Counted from the stretch's first letter, positions 9,044-18,640 are shown. The stretch: DNA of 64,000 nucleotides from an uncultured Shimia sp. (GCF_947498095.1 NZ_CANMJE010000010.1:39061-103060), one strand, 5' to 3'. Numbers and translations: made by a program. Notes: a model not told the origin generated them from the sequence alone.

Positions 9044-9499
9044 TCATGCGGATGTTTCGTGATCGTCTCCTTCGATTTTCCAGATGATGTCGCGCAGAGC
9101 GTCGAGGTCGCTTTCGTCGAGTCCTGCAAAGAGCTTGTTGATTTCGGTTGCATGGGCCTCGGCCTGAGCTTCGAACTCGGTGCGGCCAGCGGTGGTCAGT
9201 GTGACCAGAACGGCGCGCCGGTCGGTCTCGGACTGGACCCGTTTGGCCAACCCATCCTTCTCGAGCCGATCCACCACGGCGGTCGCGTTGCCGTTGGATA
9301 CCAGAAGCGCGCGACTAAGGTCGCTCATCTTCATCGGGCCATCGTGACGGTGCAGTGCGGCCATCACGTCAAAGCGCGGCAGGGTGGTGTCGTGGTTGAC
9401 ACGGAGGAACTCGCGCAGGTGATTTTCGGTGCCGCGCGTCAGGCGCAAGAGCCGCAGCCAGACACGAAGACGGCGGCGGGTCAGATCGGCGTCGCTCAT
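9044..9499 (-). CDS. MarR-family transcriptional regulator
   Basis: A 151-residue MarR regulator with the winged helix-turn-helix central: recognition region MSDLSRALLVSNGNATAVVDRLEKDGLAKRV (about residues 57-88, split here for description) and the wing (SETDRRAVLVTLT) carrying the D-R-R motif. MarR proteins of aromatic CoA catabolic clusters usually repress and are released by the aryl-CoA intermediate. Its ATG overlaps the stop of the SDR gene by four bases, so it is co-transcribed with the catabolic genes; the palindrome at 12583-12610 is a candidate target. Confidence 0.88.
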   Translation of the reverse strand: MSDADLTRRRLRVWLRLLRLTRGTENHLREFLRVNHDTTLPRFDVMAALHRHDGPMKMSDLSRALLVSNGNATAVVDRLEKDGLAKRVQSETDRRAVLVTLTTAGRTEFEAQAEAHATEINKLFAGLDESDLDALRDIIWKIEGDDHETSA

Positions 9500-10230
9500 A
9501 CCTCACCTCCGGCGATGGGAATGGCCTGACCGTTGATACCTTCGGAGCCTGGCGCGCAGAGCCAGAGGGCGGCGGCGGTGACTTCAGAAGGTTGGATCAG
9601 GCGTTTTTGGGGGTTCGTTGCGGCGAGCGCAGCAATGGCGTCGTCGCGGGACTTACCGGTTTTTTCCATGATATTTGTCACGGAGCGGTCGGTCATCTCG
9701 GTATCAAGAAAACCGGGGCAGAGGGCGTTCACGGTCACGTCGCTGCGCGCCACTTCGAGCGCGAGCGACTTCACCATACCAACCACACCATGTTTGGCCG
9801 CCGCATAAGGCGCGACATAGGCGTAGCCCTTTAAGGCTGCGGTCGAGGCCACAGCTATCAGGCGGCCCCATGCGGGCATCTGGTTGAGGCCCTCTCGCAG
9901 GGTCAAAAACGTGCCAGTGAGGTTGACCGCCAGCATGGCGCTCCAGTCCGCCAGCGAGGTGCGGTTGAAGGGCGCACTGGTCGAAGCCCCGGCATTGGCG
10001 ATCACGATGTCGTAGGGGCCGGTGGCGAACATGTTTGACACGCTCGTCTCATCCGTGATGTCGGCTACAACCCAAGCGCACCCGGCCTGATCCGCAACCC
10101 GCAACAGCGGTTCTTCGCGGCGACCCGCGATGGTTACATCGGCCCCGCCAGCGGCAAAGGTGCGGGCCATCTCGGCCCCCAATCCCGACCCGCCGCCGGT
10201 GATCAACACGCTTTTGCTGTTTAGGCTCAT
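9496..10230 (-). CDS. SDR-family oxidoreductase (3-hydroxyacyl-CoA dehydrogenase-like)
   Basis: A 244-residue classical short-chain dehydrogenase. The cofactor motif TGGGSGLG is at residues 11-18, NAG at 79-81, and the catalytic residues are S129, Y142 and K146. The C terminus has the usual [10 protein letters not shown] element. In the aerobic 2-aminobenzoyl-CoA pathway an SDR oxidises the hydroxyacyl-CoA produced after hydration of the reduced ring; that is the likely role here. It overlaps both neighbours by four bases, between the fused monooxygenase/reductase and the MarR gene. Confidence 0.88.
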   Translation of the reverse strand: MSLNSKSVLITGGGSGLGAEMARTFAAGGADVTIAGRREEPLLRVADQAGCAWVVADITDETSVSNMFATGPYDIVIANAGASTSAPFNRTSLADWSAMLAVNLTGTFLTLREGLNQMPAWGRLIAVASTAALKGYAYVAPYAAAKHGVVGMVKSLALEVARSDVTVNALCPGFLDTEMTDRSVTNIMEKTGKSRDDAIAALAATNPQKRLIQPSEVTAAALWLCAPGSEGINGQAIPIAGGEV

Positions 10231-12512
10231 ACCCGGATAACTTCCTGTGCTTTCTCGGCCAAACGCCGCGCCTGATCCCGGCCTGCCTCGTATGGCAGGG
10301 GCCAGGTGGCCTGCATGTCGCCCAATTCGACCGCAGCATGCAAGGTCCAGTAAGGATCGGCAAGATGCGGACGGCCAATTGCCACGAGATCCGCACGGCC
10401 GGCCATCAGGATCGAGTTGATGTGATCGGTTTCATAGATATTGCCAACCGCCATCGTCGCGATGCCAGTCTCGTTCTTGATCTGGTCCGAGAAGGGCGTT
10501 TGGAACATGCGACCATAGACCGGATCTGCGTCGATGGACGTCTGCCCGGCAGAGACGTCGATGATGTCGGCGCCTGCGTCGCTGAATGCCTTGGCGATCT
10601 GCACCGCCTCTTCCGGAGTGACGCCATCCTCACCCACCCAGTCGTTGGCCGAGATCCGCACCGACATGGGTTTCTCGGCAGGCCAGACCGCGCGCATGGC
10701 ATTGAAAACCTCGAGCGGGTAACGCAGGCGGTTTTCCAGGGAGCCGCCATACTCGTCCTCCCGCGTGTTGGATTTCGGCGAGATGAATGACGAGATCAGA
10801 TAGCCGTGGGCGGCATGCAGTTCGATCATGTCGAACCCGGCGCGGTTGGCCATTTCGGCTGAGGCCACGAATTGCGCGATCACTTCGTCCATATCGGCGC
10901 GGGTCATCGGGCGCGGTGTGGCGTTGTTGGGCGACCAAGGAATGTCACTGGCTGAAATTAGATCCCAATTACCTTCTTTCAAAGGCGCATCCATGACCTC
11001 CCAACCCAACTGGGTCGAGCCTTTGCGACCCGAATGACCGATCTGGCAGCAAATCTTGGCTTGTGTTTCCGCGTGCACAAAATTGGTCAGCCGTTTCCAG
11101 CCCGCCTCGTGCTCGGGCGCATAAAGGCCGGGGCAACCGGGGGTGATGCGGCCCGTCGGCGACACACAGGTCATCTCGGTATAGACCAGCCCTGCCCCGC
11201 CTTTGGCGCGCTCGGCGTAGTGGGAGAAATGCCAGTCTCCGGGGACGCCATCAGTGGACTTATACTGCGCCATGGGCGAGACCACGACGCGGTTGGTCAG
11301 GGTCATCTCGCGCAGCTTATAGGGTGCAAACATCGGGGCGCGGCCCGGTTCGCCACCGGCTTGCGCCTGAAACCAATCTTCGGCACTGCCCAGCCATTCA
11401 GAATCGCGCAGACGCAGGTTTTCATGGCTGATCCTTTGCGAGCGGGTCAGAAGGGAATAGTTGAACTGGACAGGATCCATGTCGAGGTAGCGTTCCACGC
11501 GCTCAAACCACTCAAGGCTATTTCGCGCGGCGGATTGCAGGCGCAGCACCTCAAGGCGGCGCTCTTCCTGATAACGTTCAAAAGCCTGCGTCATCGTGGG
11601 TTCAGAATGAAGGAACTCGGCAAGCGCAATGGCGCTGTCAAAGGCCAGCCGCGAGCCGGAACCGATGGAAAAATGCCCCGTGGCTGCTGCATCGCCCATC
11701 AGCACGACGTTCTCATGGTGCCAGGTTTCACAAATCACCCGCGGGAAGTTCATCCACACTGCCGACCCACGCAGGTGCGCCGCGTTCGAGATCAGCTCAT
11801 GCCCATCAAGGTACTTCTCAAAGACCTTGCGGCAGGTCTCGACCGTTTCCTCTTTGGACATGTCCTCAAAACCCCAGTTGTCCCAAGTGTCCTGCTGACA
11901 TTCGACGATGAAGGTCGCGGTTTGATCGTCGAATTGATAAACGTGCGCCCACATCCACCCGTGCGATGTTTTCTCAAAAATAAAGGTGAACGCGTCGTCG
12001 AACTTCTGATGCGTGCCAAGCCAGATGAACTTGCATTCGCGCATATCGATGTCTGGGCGGAAGGTGTCTTCGTATTCCGCACGCACAGCCGAGTTGATGC
12101 CATCACACCCCACAACGATGTCATAGTCCTTACGATATTCCTCTGCGGTTTTGAACACCGTCTCAAAGCGCATATCGACACCCAACTCGCGGGCGCGTTG
12201 TTGCAGCAGGATCAGCATCGCCTTGCGGCCAATTCCTGCAAAGCCATGACCGCCCGATACAGTGCGCGTACCGTTGTGCTCCACCGCAATGTCGTCCCAA
12301 TAGGCAAAGTTGCTGCGGATCGCCTCGGTGCTTTGCGGATCGTTCTCTTGCATCTGCTCCAGTGCGTCATCTGACAAAACGACACCCCAGCCGAACGTAT
12401 CATTGGCGCGGTTCCGTTCGAGCACAACAACCTCGTGGTCCGGATCGCGGAGCTTCATCGAGATGGCAAAATAGAGACCCGCCGGGCCGCCCCCTAGACA
12501 CATGACCTTCAA
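10227..12512 (-). CDS. Fused flavin monooxygenase/OYE reductase, 2-aminobenzoyl-CoA or salicylyl-CoA type
   Basis: A 761-residue two-domain flavoenzyme. Residues 1-380 are a class A FAD monooxygenase: [10 protein letters not shown] at 7-16, a DG motif in [11 protein letters not shown], and the [17 protein letters not shown]-ribityl motif near 280. Residues about 392-761 are an Old Yellow Enzyme-type reductase starting [22 protein letters not shown], with ELHAAHGYL and the [16 protein letters not shown] loop. This architecture is known from 2-aminobenzoyl-CoA monooxygenase/reductase of Azoarcus and proteins annotated as bifunctional salicylyl-CoA 5-hydroxylase/oxidoreductase: hydroxylation and ring reduction of an aryl-CoA. 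The start is a TTG at 12512, seven bases after GGAGG; the [12 protein letters not shown] opening fits the family. Confidence 0.9.
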   Translation of the reverse strand: MKVMCLGGGPAGLYFAISMKLRDPDHEVVVLERNRANDTFGWGVVLSDDALEQMQENDPQSTEAIRSNFAYWDDIAVEHNGTRTVSGGHGFAGIGRKAMLILLQQRARELGVDMRFETVFKTAEEYRKDYDIVVGCDGINSAVRAEYEDTFRPDIDMRECKFIWLGTHQKFDDAFTFIFEKTSHGWMWAHVYQFDDQTATFIVECQQDTWDNWGFEDMSKEETVETCRKVFEKYLDGHELISNAAHLRGSAVWMNFPRVICETWHHENVVLMGDAAATGHFSIGSGSRLAFDSAIALAEFLHSEPTMTQAFERYQEERRLEVLRLQSAARNSLEWFERVERYLDMDPVQFNYSLLTRSQRISHENLRLRDSEWLGSAEDWFQAQAGGEPGRAPMFAPYKLREMTLTNRVVVSPMAQYKSTDGVPGDWHFSHYAERAKGGAGLVYTEMTCVSPTGRITPGCPGLYAPEHEAGWKRLTNFVHAETQAKICCQIGHSGRKGSTQLGWEVMDAPLKEGNWDLISASDIPWSPNNATPRPMTRADMDEVIAQFVASAEMANRAGFDMIELHAAHGYLISSFISPKSNTREDEYGGSLENRLRYPLEVFNAMRAVWPAEKPMSVRISANDWVGEDGVTPEEAVQIAKAFSDAGADIIDVSAGQTSIDADPVYGRMFQTPFSDQIKNETGIATMAVGNIYETDHINSILMAGRADLVAIGRPHLADPYWTLHAAVELGDMQATWPLPYEAGRDQARRLAEKAQEVIRV

Positions 12513-12582
12513 GATACATCCTCCGTATTTCGGGTCGATCGCGCAGTTTTTCGCGACTCAGGCTAGGCGGAAATGAAATTTG

Positions 12583-12610
12583 CTTCAAGTTTAAAATTTC
12601 AAGTTTGAAG
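12583..12610. promoter_or_regulatory. Palindromic operator candidate in divergent promoter region
   Basis: A 28-base imperfect palindrome (22 of 28 positions symmetrical) with CTTCAA...TTGAAG ends. It also contains a direct repeat of TTCAAGTTT 13 bases apart. It lies between the divergently transcribed fused monooxygenase and acyl-CoA dehydrogenase genes. The likely reader is the MarR protein encoded at the end of the same operon; this is inference. Confidence 0.5.
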
Positions 12611-12684
12611 TAAATATGCAAAATCATTGACCGGAATTTCGCTATTCGCCACGCTCGGACAAGGCAAACAATGGGAGCACAACA

Positions 12685-13860
12685 ATGGACCAGTCGCTGG
12701 GGTTTGACGCCACCACATCAAGTGACTTCTTCTTTGATGAAGATCATCACATACTGCGTACCCAAGTACGGCGTTTCGTGCAGAATGAAATCAAACCATA
12801 CGGAGACGTATGGGAACATGACGGCGCAACGCCTCGCGAATTGCTGCGCAGCATGGGAGCGCTGGGATTCTTCGGAATCCGCTATCCCGAGTCCTTTGGC
12901 GGCGCAGAAATGGATGTACGTGCCACAGTGGTTCTGGCCGAAGAACTTGGCCGAAGCACCTATGCCGGGGTGGCGATCACGGCGCTGGTCCATACTGATA
13001 TGGCCTCGGTGCATATCTTCAACGCAGGCACGGATGCGCAGAAAGAGCGATTCATGCCGGGGGTAATTTCTGGTGAGACCATCACCGCAGTCGGCATCAC
13101 CGAACCCGGCGCTGGGTCGGACGTCAAAGGCATCCGGACAACAGCGCGAAAAGTTCCGAATGGCTGGATGCTAAATGGCGCTAAGGCATTTATAACAAAC
13201 GGTGTTTTAGCTGATGTGTATTGTGTCGCCGCCAAAACAGATAGCGCGGGACCAGCCAGTCAGGGTGTGACGATGTTCATCCTTGAGAAGGGCATCGAAG
13301 GGTTCATGGTCACACGGGAACTGGACAAACATGGCTGGCGCAGCTCAGACACGGCAGAGCTGAGTTTCGTCGATGTGGTCGTGCCCGAAGACAACGTGCT
13401 GGGTGCCGAGGGGCGCGGGTTCTACGAGATCATGAAGAATTTTCAGAACGAGCGGCTGGTGCTGGCGGCCATGGCAATGGGTGAAGCGCAGGCGGCCCTC
13501 GAGCATACGGTAACGTACGCTAAGGGTCGCCAGGCTTTTGGCGCCCCGCTTTGGGACAAACAGGTTATCCGCCAGCGGCTCGCTGGCTTGGCCACGCGCG
13601 TCGAGGCAGCGCGTCAAATGACATACGCCACAGCCTCCCGAATGGCGCGTGGCGAAGATCTGGTGCGTGAGGTGTCGATGCTGAAAGCCCTATGCGGAGA
13701 ATTGGTGAATGAGGTCATGTACGATTGCCTGCAATTCCACGGAGGCACCGGCTTTATGACCGGTACGGTTATCGAGCGCATGGCGCGGGATGCGCGTGTG
13801 CAGGCCATCGGCGGTGGTGCCACCGAGGTCATGCTGGATGAGGTGGCAAAACGGATGTGA
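12685..13860 (+). CDS. Acyl-CoA dehydrogenase
   Basis: A 391-residue FAD-dependent acyl-CoA dehydrogenase. Visible family elements are the ITEPGAGSDVKGIRTTA substrate/FAD region (about residues 135-150), NGAKAFITNG, the QAFGAPLWDKQ helix and the C-terminal QFHGGTGFMTGTVIERMARDARV segment that binds FAD across the dimer. In the aerobic 2-aminobenzoyl-CoA route an acyl-CoA dehydrogenase takes part in beta-oxidation of the reduced ring; divergent placement from the fused flavoenzyme supports that, but general acyl-CoA oxidation is possible. It ends two bases before the stop of convergent rppH. Confidence 0.9.
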   Translation: MDQSLGFDATTSSDFFFDEDHHILRTQVRRFVQNEIKPYGDVWEHDGATPRELLRSMGALGFFGIRYPESFGGAEMDVRATVVLAEELGRSTYAGVAITALVHTDMASVHIFNAGTDAQKERFMPGVISGETITAVGITEPGAGSDVKGIRTTARKVPNGWMLNGAKAFITNGVLADVYCVAAKTDSAGPASQGVTMFILEKGIEGFMVTRELDKHGWRSSDTAELSFVDVVVPEDNVLGAEGRGFYEIMKNFQNERLVLAAMAMGEAQAALEHTVTYAKGRQAFGAPLWDKQVIRQRLAGLATRVEAARQMTYATASRMARGEDLVREVSMLKALCGELVNEVMYDCLQFHGGTGFMTGTVIERMARDARVQAIGGGATEVMLDEVAKRM

Positions 13861-13862
13861 GC

Positions 13863-14345
13863 TTAGAGATGCTCCTCAAACGCAGCGACCACCGCCCGAT
13901 AGACGTCCCGCTTGAAGGGTACGATCTTGTCGACCAGCTGATCCACCGGCAACCACCGCCATTCGGAAAACTCAGCATGATCGGTCTGGATATTTACGTC
14001 TGAATCCACACCGTTAAAGCGCAACAGATACCATTTCTGCTCTTGCCCTTTGTAGCGCCCTTTCCAGATGCGCGGCACCAGATCATGCGGCAGGTCATAG
14101 GGCAGCCAGTCCTCGGTTTCCGCCTCAATGGTTACCAGATCAGCCACAACGCCGGTCTCTTCCCACAATTCACGCAAAGCGGCATCACGCGGGTCTTCCC
14201 CCTTGTCCACGCCACCCTGTGGCATTTGCCAGGCATCCGTGGGGTTGTCGATGCGCTGCCCAACAAAAACGCCACCGTTGGCATTCACCAACATCACACC
14301 AACACAAGGGCGATAGGGCAGTTTGGCAATCTCTTCGGGGGTCAT
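13863..14345 (-). CDS. rppH: RNA pyrophosphohydrolase RppH
   Basis: A 160-residue Nudix hydrolase. The Nudix box G-x5-E-x7-R-E-x-x-E-E-x-G is complete at residues 44-66 (starting QGGVDKGED, ending ELWEETGV). The opening [11 protein letters not shown] and the early [16 protein letters not shown] are diagnostic of RppH, which removes pyrophosphate from triphosphorylated mRNA 5' ends and starts decay (and also cleaves diadenosine polyphosphates). Its start is 188 bases past the end of ctpA, with a terminator between them, so it is probably a separate unit. Confidence 0.92.
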   Translation of the reverse strand: MTPEEIAKLPYRPCVGVMLVNANGGVFVGQRIDNPTDAWQMPQGGVDKGEDPRDAALRELWEETGVVADLVTIEAETEDWLPYDLPHDLVPRIWKGRYKGQEQKWYLLRFNGVDSDVNIQTDHAEFSEWRWLPVDQLVDKIVPFKRDVYRAVVAAFEEHL

Positions 14346-14484
14346 CTCAAATCCTTGTCACACAGAGGCCCCCAACTCCTAGCGCCCTGAGACTGTGGGT
14401 GCAAACCCCAAACCTGCTTCGTATTGCCAGAAATACTCTGGGGCGAATGGGTCGCCGGTCCAGAGAGGCAAGGCCCGTCAATTG

Positions 14485-14511
14485 CAAAAGGGCGCCCCGC
14501 AGGACGCCCTC
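14485..14511 (-). terminator. Intrinsic terminator after ctpA
   Basis: On the minus strand a GC-rich stem AGGGCG/CGCCCT (outer arms at 14505-14510 and 14489-14494, with a loop that can extend the pairing) is followed by TTTTGC. It lies 23 bases past the ctpA stop and would end the gpmI-envC-ctpA transcript. Confidence 0.65.
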
Positions 14512-14533
14512 GCTACATGTGATCTGGATTTGG

Positions 14534-15868
14534 TTACTCTGTCGGGCCCAGCGCCGAAAGACCTTTCAGAATATCAATGGCATAAGCCAGTTGATAATCA
14601 TCTTCACGCAATTGGGCTGCGGCTTCGGCCTTGGCGCGATCCTCTTCGATCTGACGGATCTCATCCTCGCTCAGGCTGTCATTGTTAAGGCTGCCGCGCA
14701 GGTCTGCTTCGGTACGCACGCGACGCTGTTCTTCTTGCTCTTCTTCCTCAGCAGGTTGGCGGCGCGGTTGTTCGACAACGATGTCGGGGCTGACACCCAG
14801 CGCCTGAATTGAACGGCCAGAGGGCGTGTAGTAACGCGCGGTTGTCAGGCGCATCGCCGCACTTCCGCGCAACGGCATCACGGTCTGAACCGAACCCTTC
14901 CCGAAACTCTTTGTGCCAACAACTATTGCACGGCGATGGTCCTGAAGTGCACCGGCGACAATCTCGGACGCCGAGGCCGAGCCGCCATTGATCAGGACAA
15001 CGATGGGTTTGCCATCCGCCAGATCTCCGACCGTCGCATTGAAGCGGTCGCCATCTTCCGGGTTACGGCCACGTGTCGAGACAATTTCACCCTTCTCAAG
15101 GAAGGCATCTGAGACGCGGATCGCTTGTGTCAAAAGCCCACCGGGGTTGTTGCGCAGGTCCAGAACAATGCCGTTCACGTTCTCCATGCCACCCAGTTCT
15201 TCAACCTGCTTTTTCAGGCCAGCTTCTAGGTTGGGCATCGTCTGATCGTTAAAGGTGGTCACACGCAGGATCACGGTGTCGCCCTGGGTCCGGGTTCGCA
15301 CTGCGGTCAGCTTGATCGTGTCGCGGATGATCGACACATCAAAGGGGTCAGGTTCACCCTCACGTCCAACGGTAATGACAATTTCGGACCCCACTGGCCC
15401 GCGCATCATTTCAACCGCCTGATCAAGCGTCAGGCCGAGCACGCTTTCGCCGTCAACATGTGTGATAAAATCACCGGCTTCGATGCCGGCTGCATCTGCC
15501 GGGGTGCCGTCAATCGGCGAGACCACTTTGACAAAACCGTCTTCCTGGGTGACTTCAATCCCGAGCCCCCCAAATTCACCGCGCGTCTGGACACGCATGT
15601 CTTCAGCATCATCTGGCGAAAGATAAGACGAGTGCGGATCCAAAGAGGTCAGCATACCATTGATCGCAGCTTCGATCAGATCGCCTTCGTCCACTTCTTC
15701 AACATACTGAGCACGAATGCGTTCGAAAATGTCCCCGAACAGGTCCAGCTGCTCATAAACATTGGACGTTCGCGCAGATTCCTGCGCCAACAAGGGGCCT
15801 GCGATCTGCGTCGCCGCCAGCACACCGGCCAAGGTTCCGCCTAATGCGGCCGCCACAAATTTCTTCAT
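14534..15868 (-). CDS. ctpA: S41 carboxy-terminal processing protease
   Basis: A 444-residue periplasmic serine protease. Signal segment at residues 1-29 (cleavage near LLAQE), a PDZ domain about 90-170, and the S41 core with catalytic S299 (in GGSASASE) and K324 (GKGS), spaced 25 residues as in Prc/CtpA. The tail from 370 is rich in Q, E and R. CtpA proteases trim or degrade envelope proteins, including peptidoglycan hydrolases. It lies three bases after the EnvC-like gene, a known alphaproteobacterial pairing that ties it to cell-wall hydrolase control. Confidence 0.92.
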   Translation of the reverse strand: MKKFVAAALGGTLAGVLAATQIAGPLLAQESARTSNVYEQLDLFGDIFERIRAQYVEEVDEGDLIEAAINGMLTSLDPHSSYLSPDDAEDMRVQTRGEFGGLGIEVTQEDGFVKVVSPIDGTPADAAGIEAGDFITHVDGESVLGLTLDQAVEMMRGPVGSEIVITVGREGEPDPFDVSIIRDTIKLTAVRTRTQGDTVILRVTTFNDQTMPNLEAGLKKQVEELGGMENVNGIVLDLRNNPGGLLTQAIRVSDAFLEKGEIVSTRGRNPEDGDRFNATVGDLADGKPIVVLINGGSASASEIVAGALQDHRRAIVVGTKSFGKGSVQTVMPLRGSAAMRLTTARYYTPSGRSIQALGVSPDIVVEQPRRQPAEEEEQEEQRRVRTEADLRGSLNNDSLSEDEIRQIEEDRAKAEAAAQLREDDYQLAYAIDILKGLSALGPTE

Positions 15869-15871
15869 CGA

Positions 15872-17011
15872 TTATCCATCCTTGTCTGTGCGGAACCAGA
15901 TTTCCGGGTCAACCGCATCTTCGCCTTGTCTGACCTCTATATAGAGCGTTTCTGTGCGTGTGTTTCCAGTGCCATCACCGCTAGTTGATAGAATTGAGCC
16001 AATTTCCGGGTCTTCTCCGCCCATCAACCCCACTGGAGAGCCTTCTGGGATCACTTCACCTGTCGCACCGAACACCACATCAAGCCCGGCGAACACGAAC
16101 ATCAACCCGGCCTGGGGTTCCAGAATCACGACATTTCCATAGTCCAGAAGTGGTCCGCGATAGCGGATCGTGGCGGCCGTTGGGGACACCACCAACGCAT
16201 TCGGACGCGCCGCAAGCACGAGACCGGGGCGTTGGATGCCCGCGGCGTCAGCCTCACCCGCATGTCGCAACACCCGAGATTCGACTGGCAAAGTCAGATC
16301 ACCCATCCGATATGTGATGTCGACCGGGGCAGCTGCAGGGTCGTCGGTGTCTTCCTGAATATCGTTGAGCCCGCTGGCAAATCCCTCGAGCGTTTCTGTC
16401 GAGGCTATCAACAAAGCGGTTTTGACAGGGTCATCGGCAAATCGTTGTGGCAATCCGGTTCGGTCAGAAATCGCCTGAGACAATTCGGTTCGCGCGGTTT
16501 GCACGCCACTTAGACCATCTTGCAAACGTTCAACGGCGCTCTGTTGTAGGTCACGCAGAATGGCCACTTCTTCCAGATCATGCCGCAGACGCTCCGCACG
16601 GGTTTCCAAGGCGGGCGTGACATCTGCCAAAATCATACCGCTTCGCGCAGTTCCTGTTGGCCCAGCGGGATGCAACAACATCACAGGCGCGGGGCCTTGA
16701 CCCATACTTTGCAACACCCCAAGCAGGCTAGCGATCTCGTCTTCTTGCGCCTTCAGTTCACGTCCGATTTGGGCTTCACGAATTGCAGCGCGACGTAGAC
16801 CTTCGCGCAAGGCTGCCAGACCTGCTTCAAAGCCCTGAACCGTCTCAGTTAGTGCCGCGACGCGATCGCGCGCGCCGTCGGCGTCTTGCAGCGACAACGA
16901 TGCCTGCTCCAACTGCTCGGCGGCTGCCCGCGCGGCCTCGGCCGGACTGGTTTCGGCGCGGGCCAATCCCGCGGCACAAACCATCAGCGTCAGCAGAGCA
17001 ATCCATTTCAT
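15872..17011 (-). CDS. EnvC-like murein hydrolase activator
   Basis: A 379-residue protein with a signal peptide (MKWIALLTLMVCAAGLARAE), a long coiled coil over about residues 25-215 and a C-terminal LytM/M23-like domain (about 260-370). The LytM domain lacks the histidine/aspartate metal ligands of active M23 peptidases, as in EnvC, so it probably activates an amidase for septal wall splitting and does not cut the wall itself. I begin it at the ATG at 17011, whose ATGA overlaps the gpmI stop; the longer frame runs through gpmI. ctpA follows directly. Confidence 0.87.
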   Translation of the reverse strand: MKWIALLTLMVCAAGLARAETSPAEAARAAAEQLEQASLSLQDADGARDRVAALTETVQGFEAGLAALREGLRRAAIREAQIGRELKAQEDEIASLLGVLQSMGQGPAPVMLLHPAGPTGTARSGMILADVTPALETRAERLRHDLEEVAILRDLQQSAVERLQDGLSGVQTARTELSQAISDRTGLPQRFADDPVKTALLIASTETLEGFASGLNDIQEDTDDPAAAPVDITYRMGDLTLPVESRVLRHAGEADAAGIQRPGLVLAARPNALVVSPTAATIRYRGPLLDYGNVVILEPQAGLMFVFAGLDVVFGATGEVIPEGSPVGLMGGEDPEIGSILSTSGDGTGNTRTETLYIEVRQGEDAVDPEIWFRTDKDG

Positions 17012-18528
17012 GCGCTTATCAGGCTCTTTCCGGTCATTTCGGCGGGTTGTTCCAACCCCATCAGTTCCAGCAACGACGGCGCAAGGTCGGCCAGGCGTCC
17101 CGAATTGAGAGAGGCGCCCGAGGGCCCATTCACAAGGATAACCGGCACCAGGTTGGTCGTATGGGCCGTATGCGGCCCGCCGGTCACAGGGTCGACCATC
17201 ACTTCGCAATTGCCGTGATCTGCGGTCACAATCATCGTGCCACCCGCCTTGGTCAAGGCTTCATGCACGGCGGCCAACCCCTGATCAACGGCCTCGCACG
17301 CGCGCATTGCGGCATCAAGGTCCCCGGTGTGGCCCACCATGTCGGGGTTGGCATAGTTGGTGACGATGAGGTCATAGCCCTCTTCAATGGCGGCCACGAA
17401 CTGTTCTGTGACTTCACCTGCCGACATTTCGGGTTGGAGGTCATAGGTTGCAACTTTGGGCGAAGCCGCCATGTACCGATCTTCGCCCTGCTCAGGTGCT
17501 TCCTTGCCGCCGTTTAGGAAAAAGGTCACATGCGGATATTTTTCGGTCTCGGCAAGGTGGAATTGACGCAAGCCCTGCTTGGCCACCCATTCACCCAGCG
17601 TGTTGACGATTTCCTGCTTGGGATAGCAGGTGGTCATATAGGTGTTGTGATCGTCCGAATAGTCGACCATGCCCAAAAGCACCGCCCAGTTTGGACGCAG
17701 CCCTGTATCGAAGGCGTCAAAGCCTGGCTTCCCGATGGCCGCCAGAATTTCCCGCGCACGGTCAGCGCGGAAGTTGAGGCAAAAGAATCCATCGCCATCC
17801 TTGGCCCCGGCATAGTCGCCAATTACGGTTGGGGTGATGAATTCGTCGCTTTCAGACCTGTTGTACGCATTTGACACGGCCGAATGCACATCGTCAGAGT
17901 GATTGCCCTCTGCCTTGATCCAAGCATTGTAGGCCTCTGAGACGCGTTCCCAACGGTTGTCGCGATCCATCGGGAAATAGCGACCTGAGAGGGTGGCAAT
18001 CCGGACACTCTGGGGCAAGTGCTCAGCAAGGGTTTCGAGGTAGGTAAACGCAGATTTCGGGGCCACATCCCGACCATCCGTAATGGCATGCAATACGACC
18101 GGCACACCGGCATCAGCTACCGCTTTGGCGGCAGCCAAAATGTGGGTGATGTGGCCATGAACACCGCCGTCCGAGATCATACCCATCAAATGCGCGGTGC
18201 CACCGGTATCCTGCAGTTTTGCGATGAAGGCCCTAAGGGCAGCGTTTTCAAAGAATGACCCATCTTCGATGGCAAGGTCGATTTGACCAAGGTCCATCGC
18301 AACCACGCGACCCGCACCGATGTTCGTGTGCCCGACTTCGGAGTTGCCCATTTGCCCAGACGGCAGGCCGACATCCGGCCCGTGCGTGATCAGCGTCGCG
18401 TTGGGGCATGTGGCCATCATCTTGTCAAAGGCAGGTGTTTCGGCCAGCGCAGGCGCATTTGCCTCAGTCGTTTCGCTGATGCCCCAGCCATCGAGGATGC
18501 AAAGCACAACTGGTTTCGGCGCGGTCAT
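17008..18528 (-). CDS. gpmI: 2,3-bisphosphoglycerate-independent phosphoglycerate mutase
   Basis: A 506-residue GpmI enzyme interconverting 3- and 2-phosphoglycerate. The metal/phosphate site is visible: D14 in ILDGWGIS, nucleophile S63 in GNSEVGHTNIGAGR, then DGRDVAPKS, and the second metal cluster near the C terminus (TADHGNCE). The ATG at 18528 has GGAG about nine bases upstream; a TTG at 18543 is an unlikely alternative. First gene of a unit with the EnvC-like gene and ctpA. A 16-base palindrome lies about 27 bases upstream of the start. Confidence 0.95.
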   Translation of the reverse strand: MTAPKPVVLCILDGWGISETTEANAPALAETPAFDKMMATCPNATLITHGPDVGLPSGQMGNSEVGHTNIGAGRVVAMDLGQIDLAIEDGSFFENAALRAFIAKLQDTGGTAHLMGMISDGGVHGHITHILAAAKAVADAGVPVVLHAITDGRDVAPKSAFTYLETLAEHLPQSVRIATLSGRYFPMDRDNRWERVSEAYNAWIKAEGNHSDDVHSAVSNAYNRSESDEFITPTVIGDYAGAKDGDGFFCLNFRADRAREILAAIGKPGFDAFDTGLRPNWAVLLGMVDYSDDHNTYMTTCYPKQEIVNTLGEWVAKQGLRQFHLAETEKYPHVTFFLNGGKEAPEQGEDRYMAASPKVATYDLQPEMSAGEVTEQFVAAIEEGYDLIVTNYANPDMVGHTGDLDAAMRACEAVDQGLAAVHEALTKAGGTMIVTADHGNCEVMVDPVTGGPHTAHTTNLVPVILVNGPSGASLNSGRLADLAPSLLELMGLEQPAEMTGKSLISA

Positions 18529-18554
18529 GAGAAGTGGCTCCAAGTCTGGTTTCT

Positions 18555-18570
18555 GCGCGTTCTAACGCGC
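18555..18570. repeat. Palindrome upstream of gpmI
   Basis: GCGCGTT-CT-AACGCGC: perfect 7-base arms around two bases, 27 bases ahead of the gpmI start. It could be an operator or a leader hairpin that limits ribosome access; there is no further evidence. Confidence 0.4.
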
Positions 18571-18624
18571 CACGTCGCAAGGGTGAACCGCTTTTGTGAT
18601 GTCTGCTGCGAATTGCCCGATTAA

Positions 18625-18640
18625 TCCAAGTAAGATTGGA
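18625..18640 (-). terminator. Weak hairpin after the VWA/glutaminase-like gene
   Basis: TCCAA/TTGGA arms with a 6-base loop directly follow the stop at 18641 and are followed by TTAATC on the minus strand. The stem is short and the U-tract poor, so termination may be partial and the gpmI unit could receive read-through. Confidence 0.3.

Noticed and set aside
11034..12374. 446-codon open frame on the plus strand
   Set aside because: It is exactly antisense to the fused monooxygenase gene, whose FAD and OYE motifs are unmistakable. The antisense translation is rich in H, R, G and A with no recognisable domain and no ribosome site.
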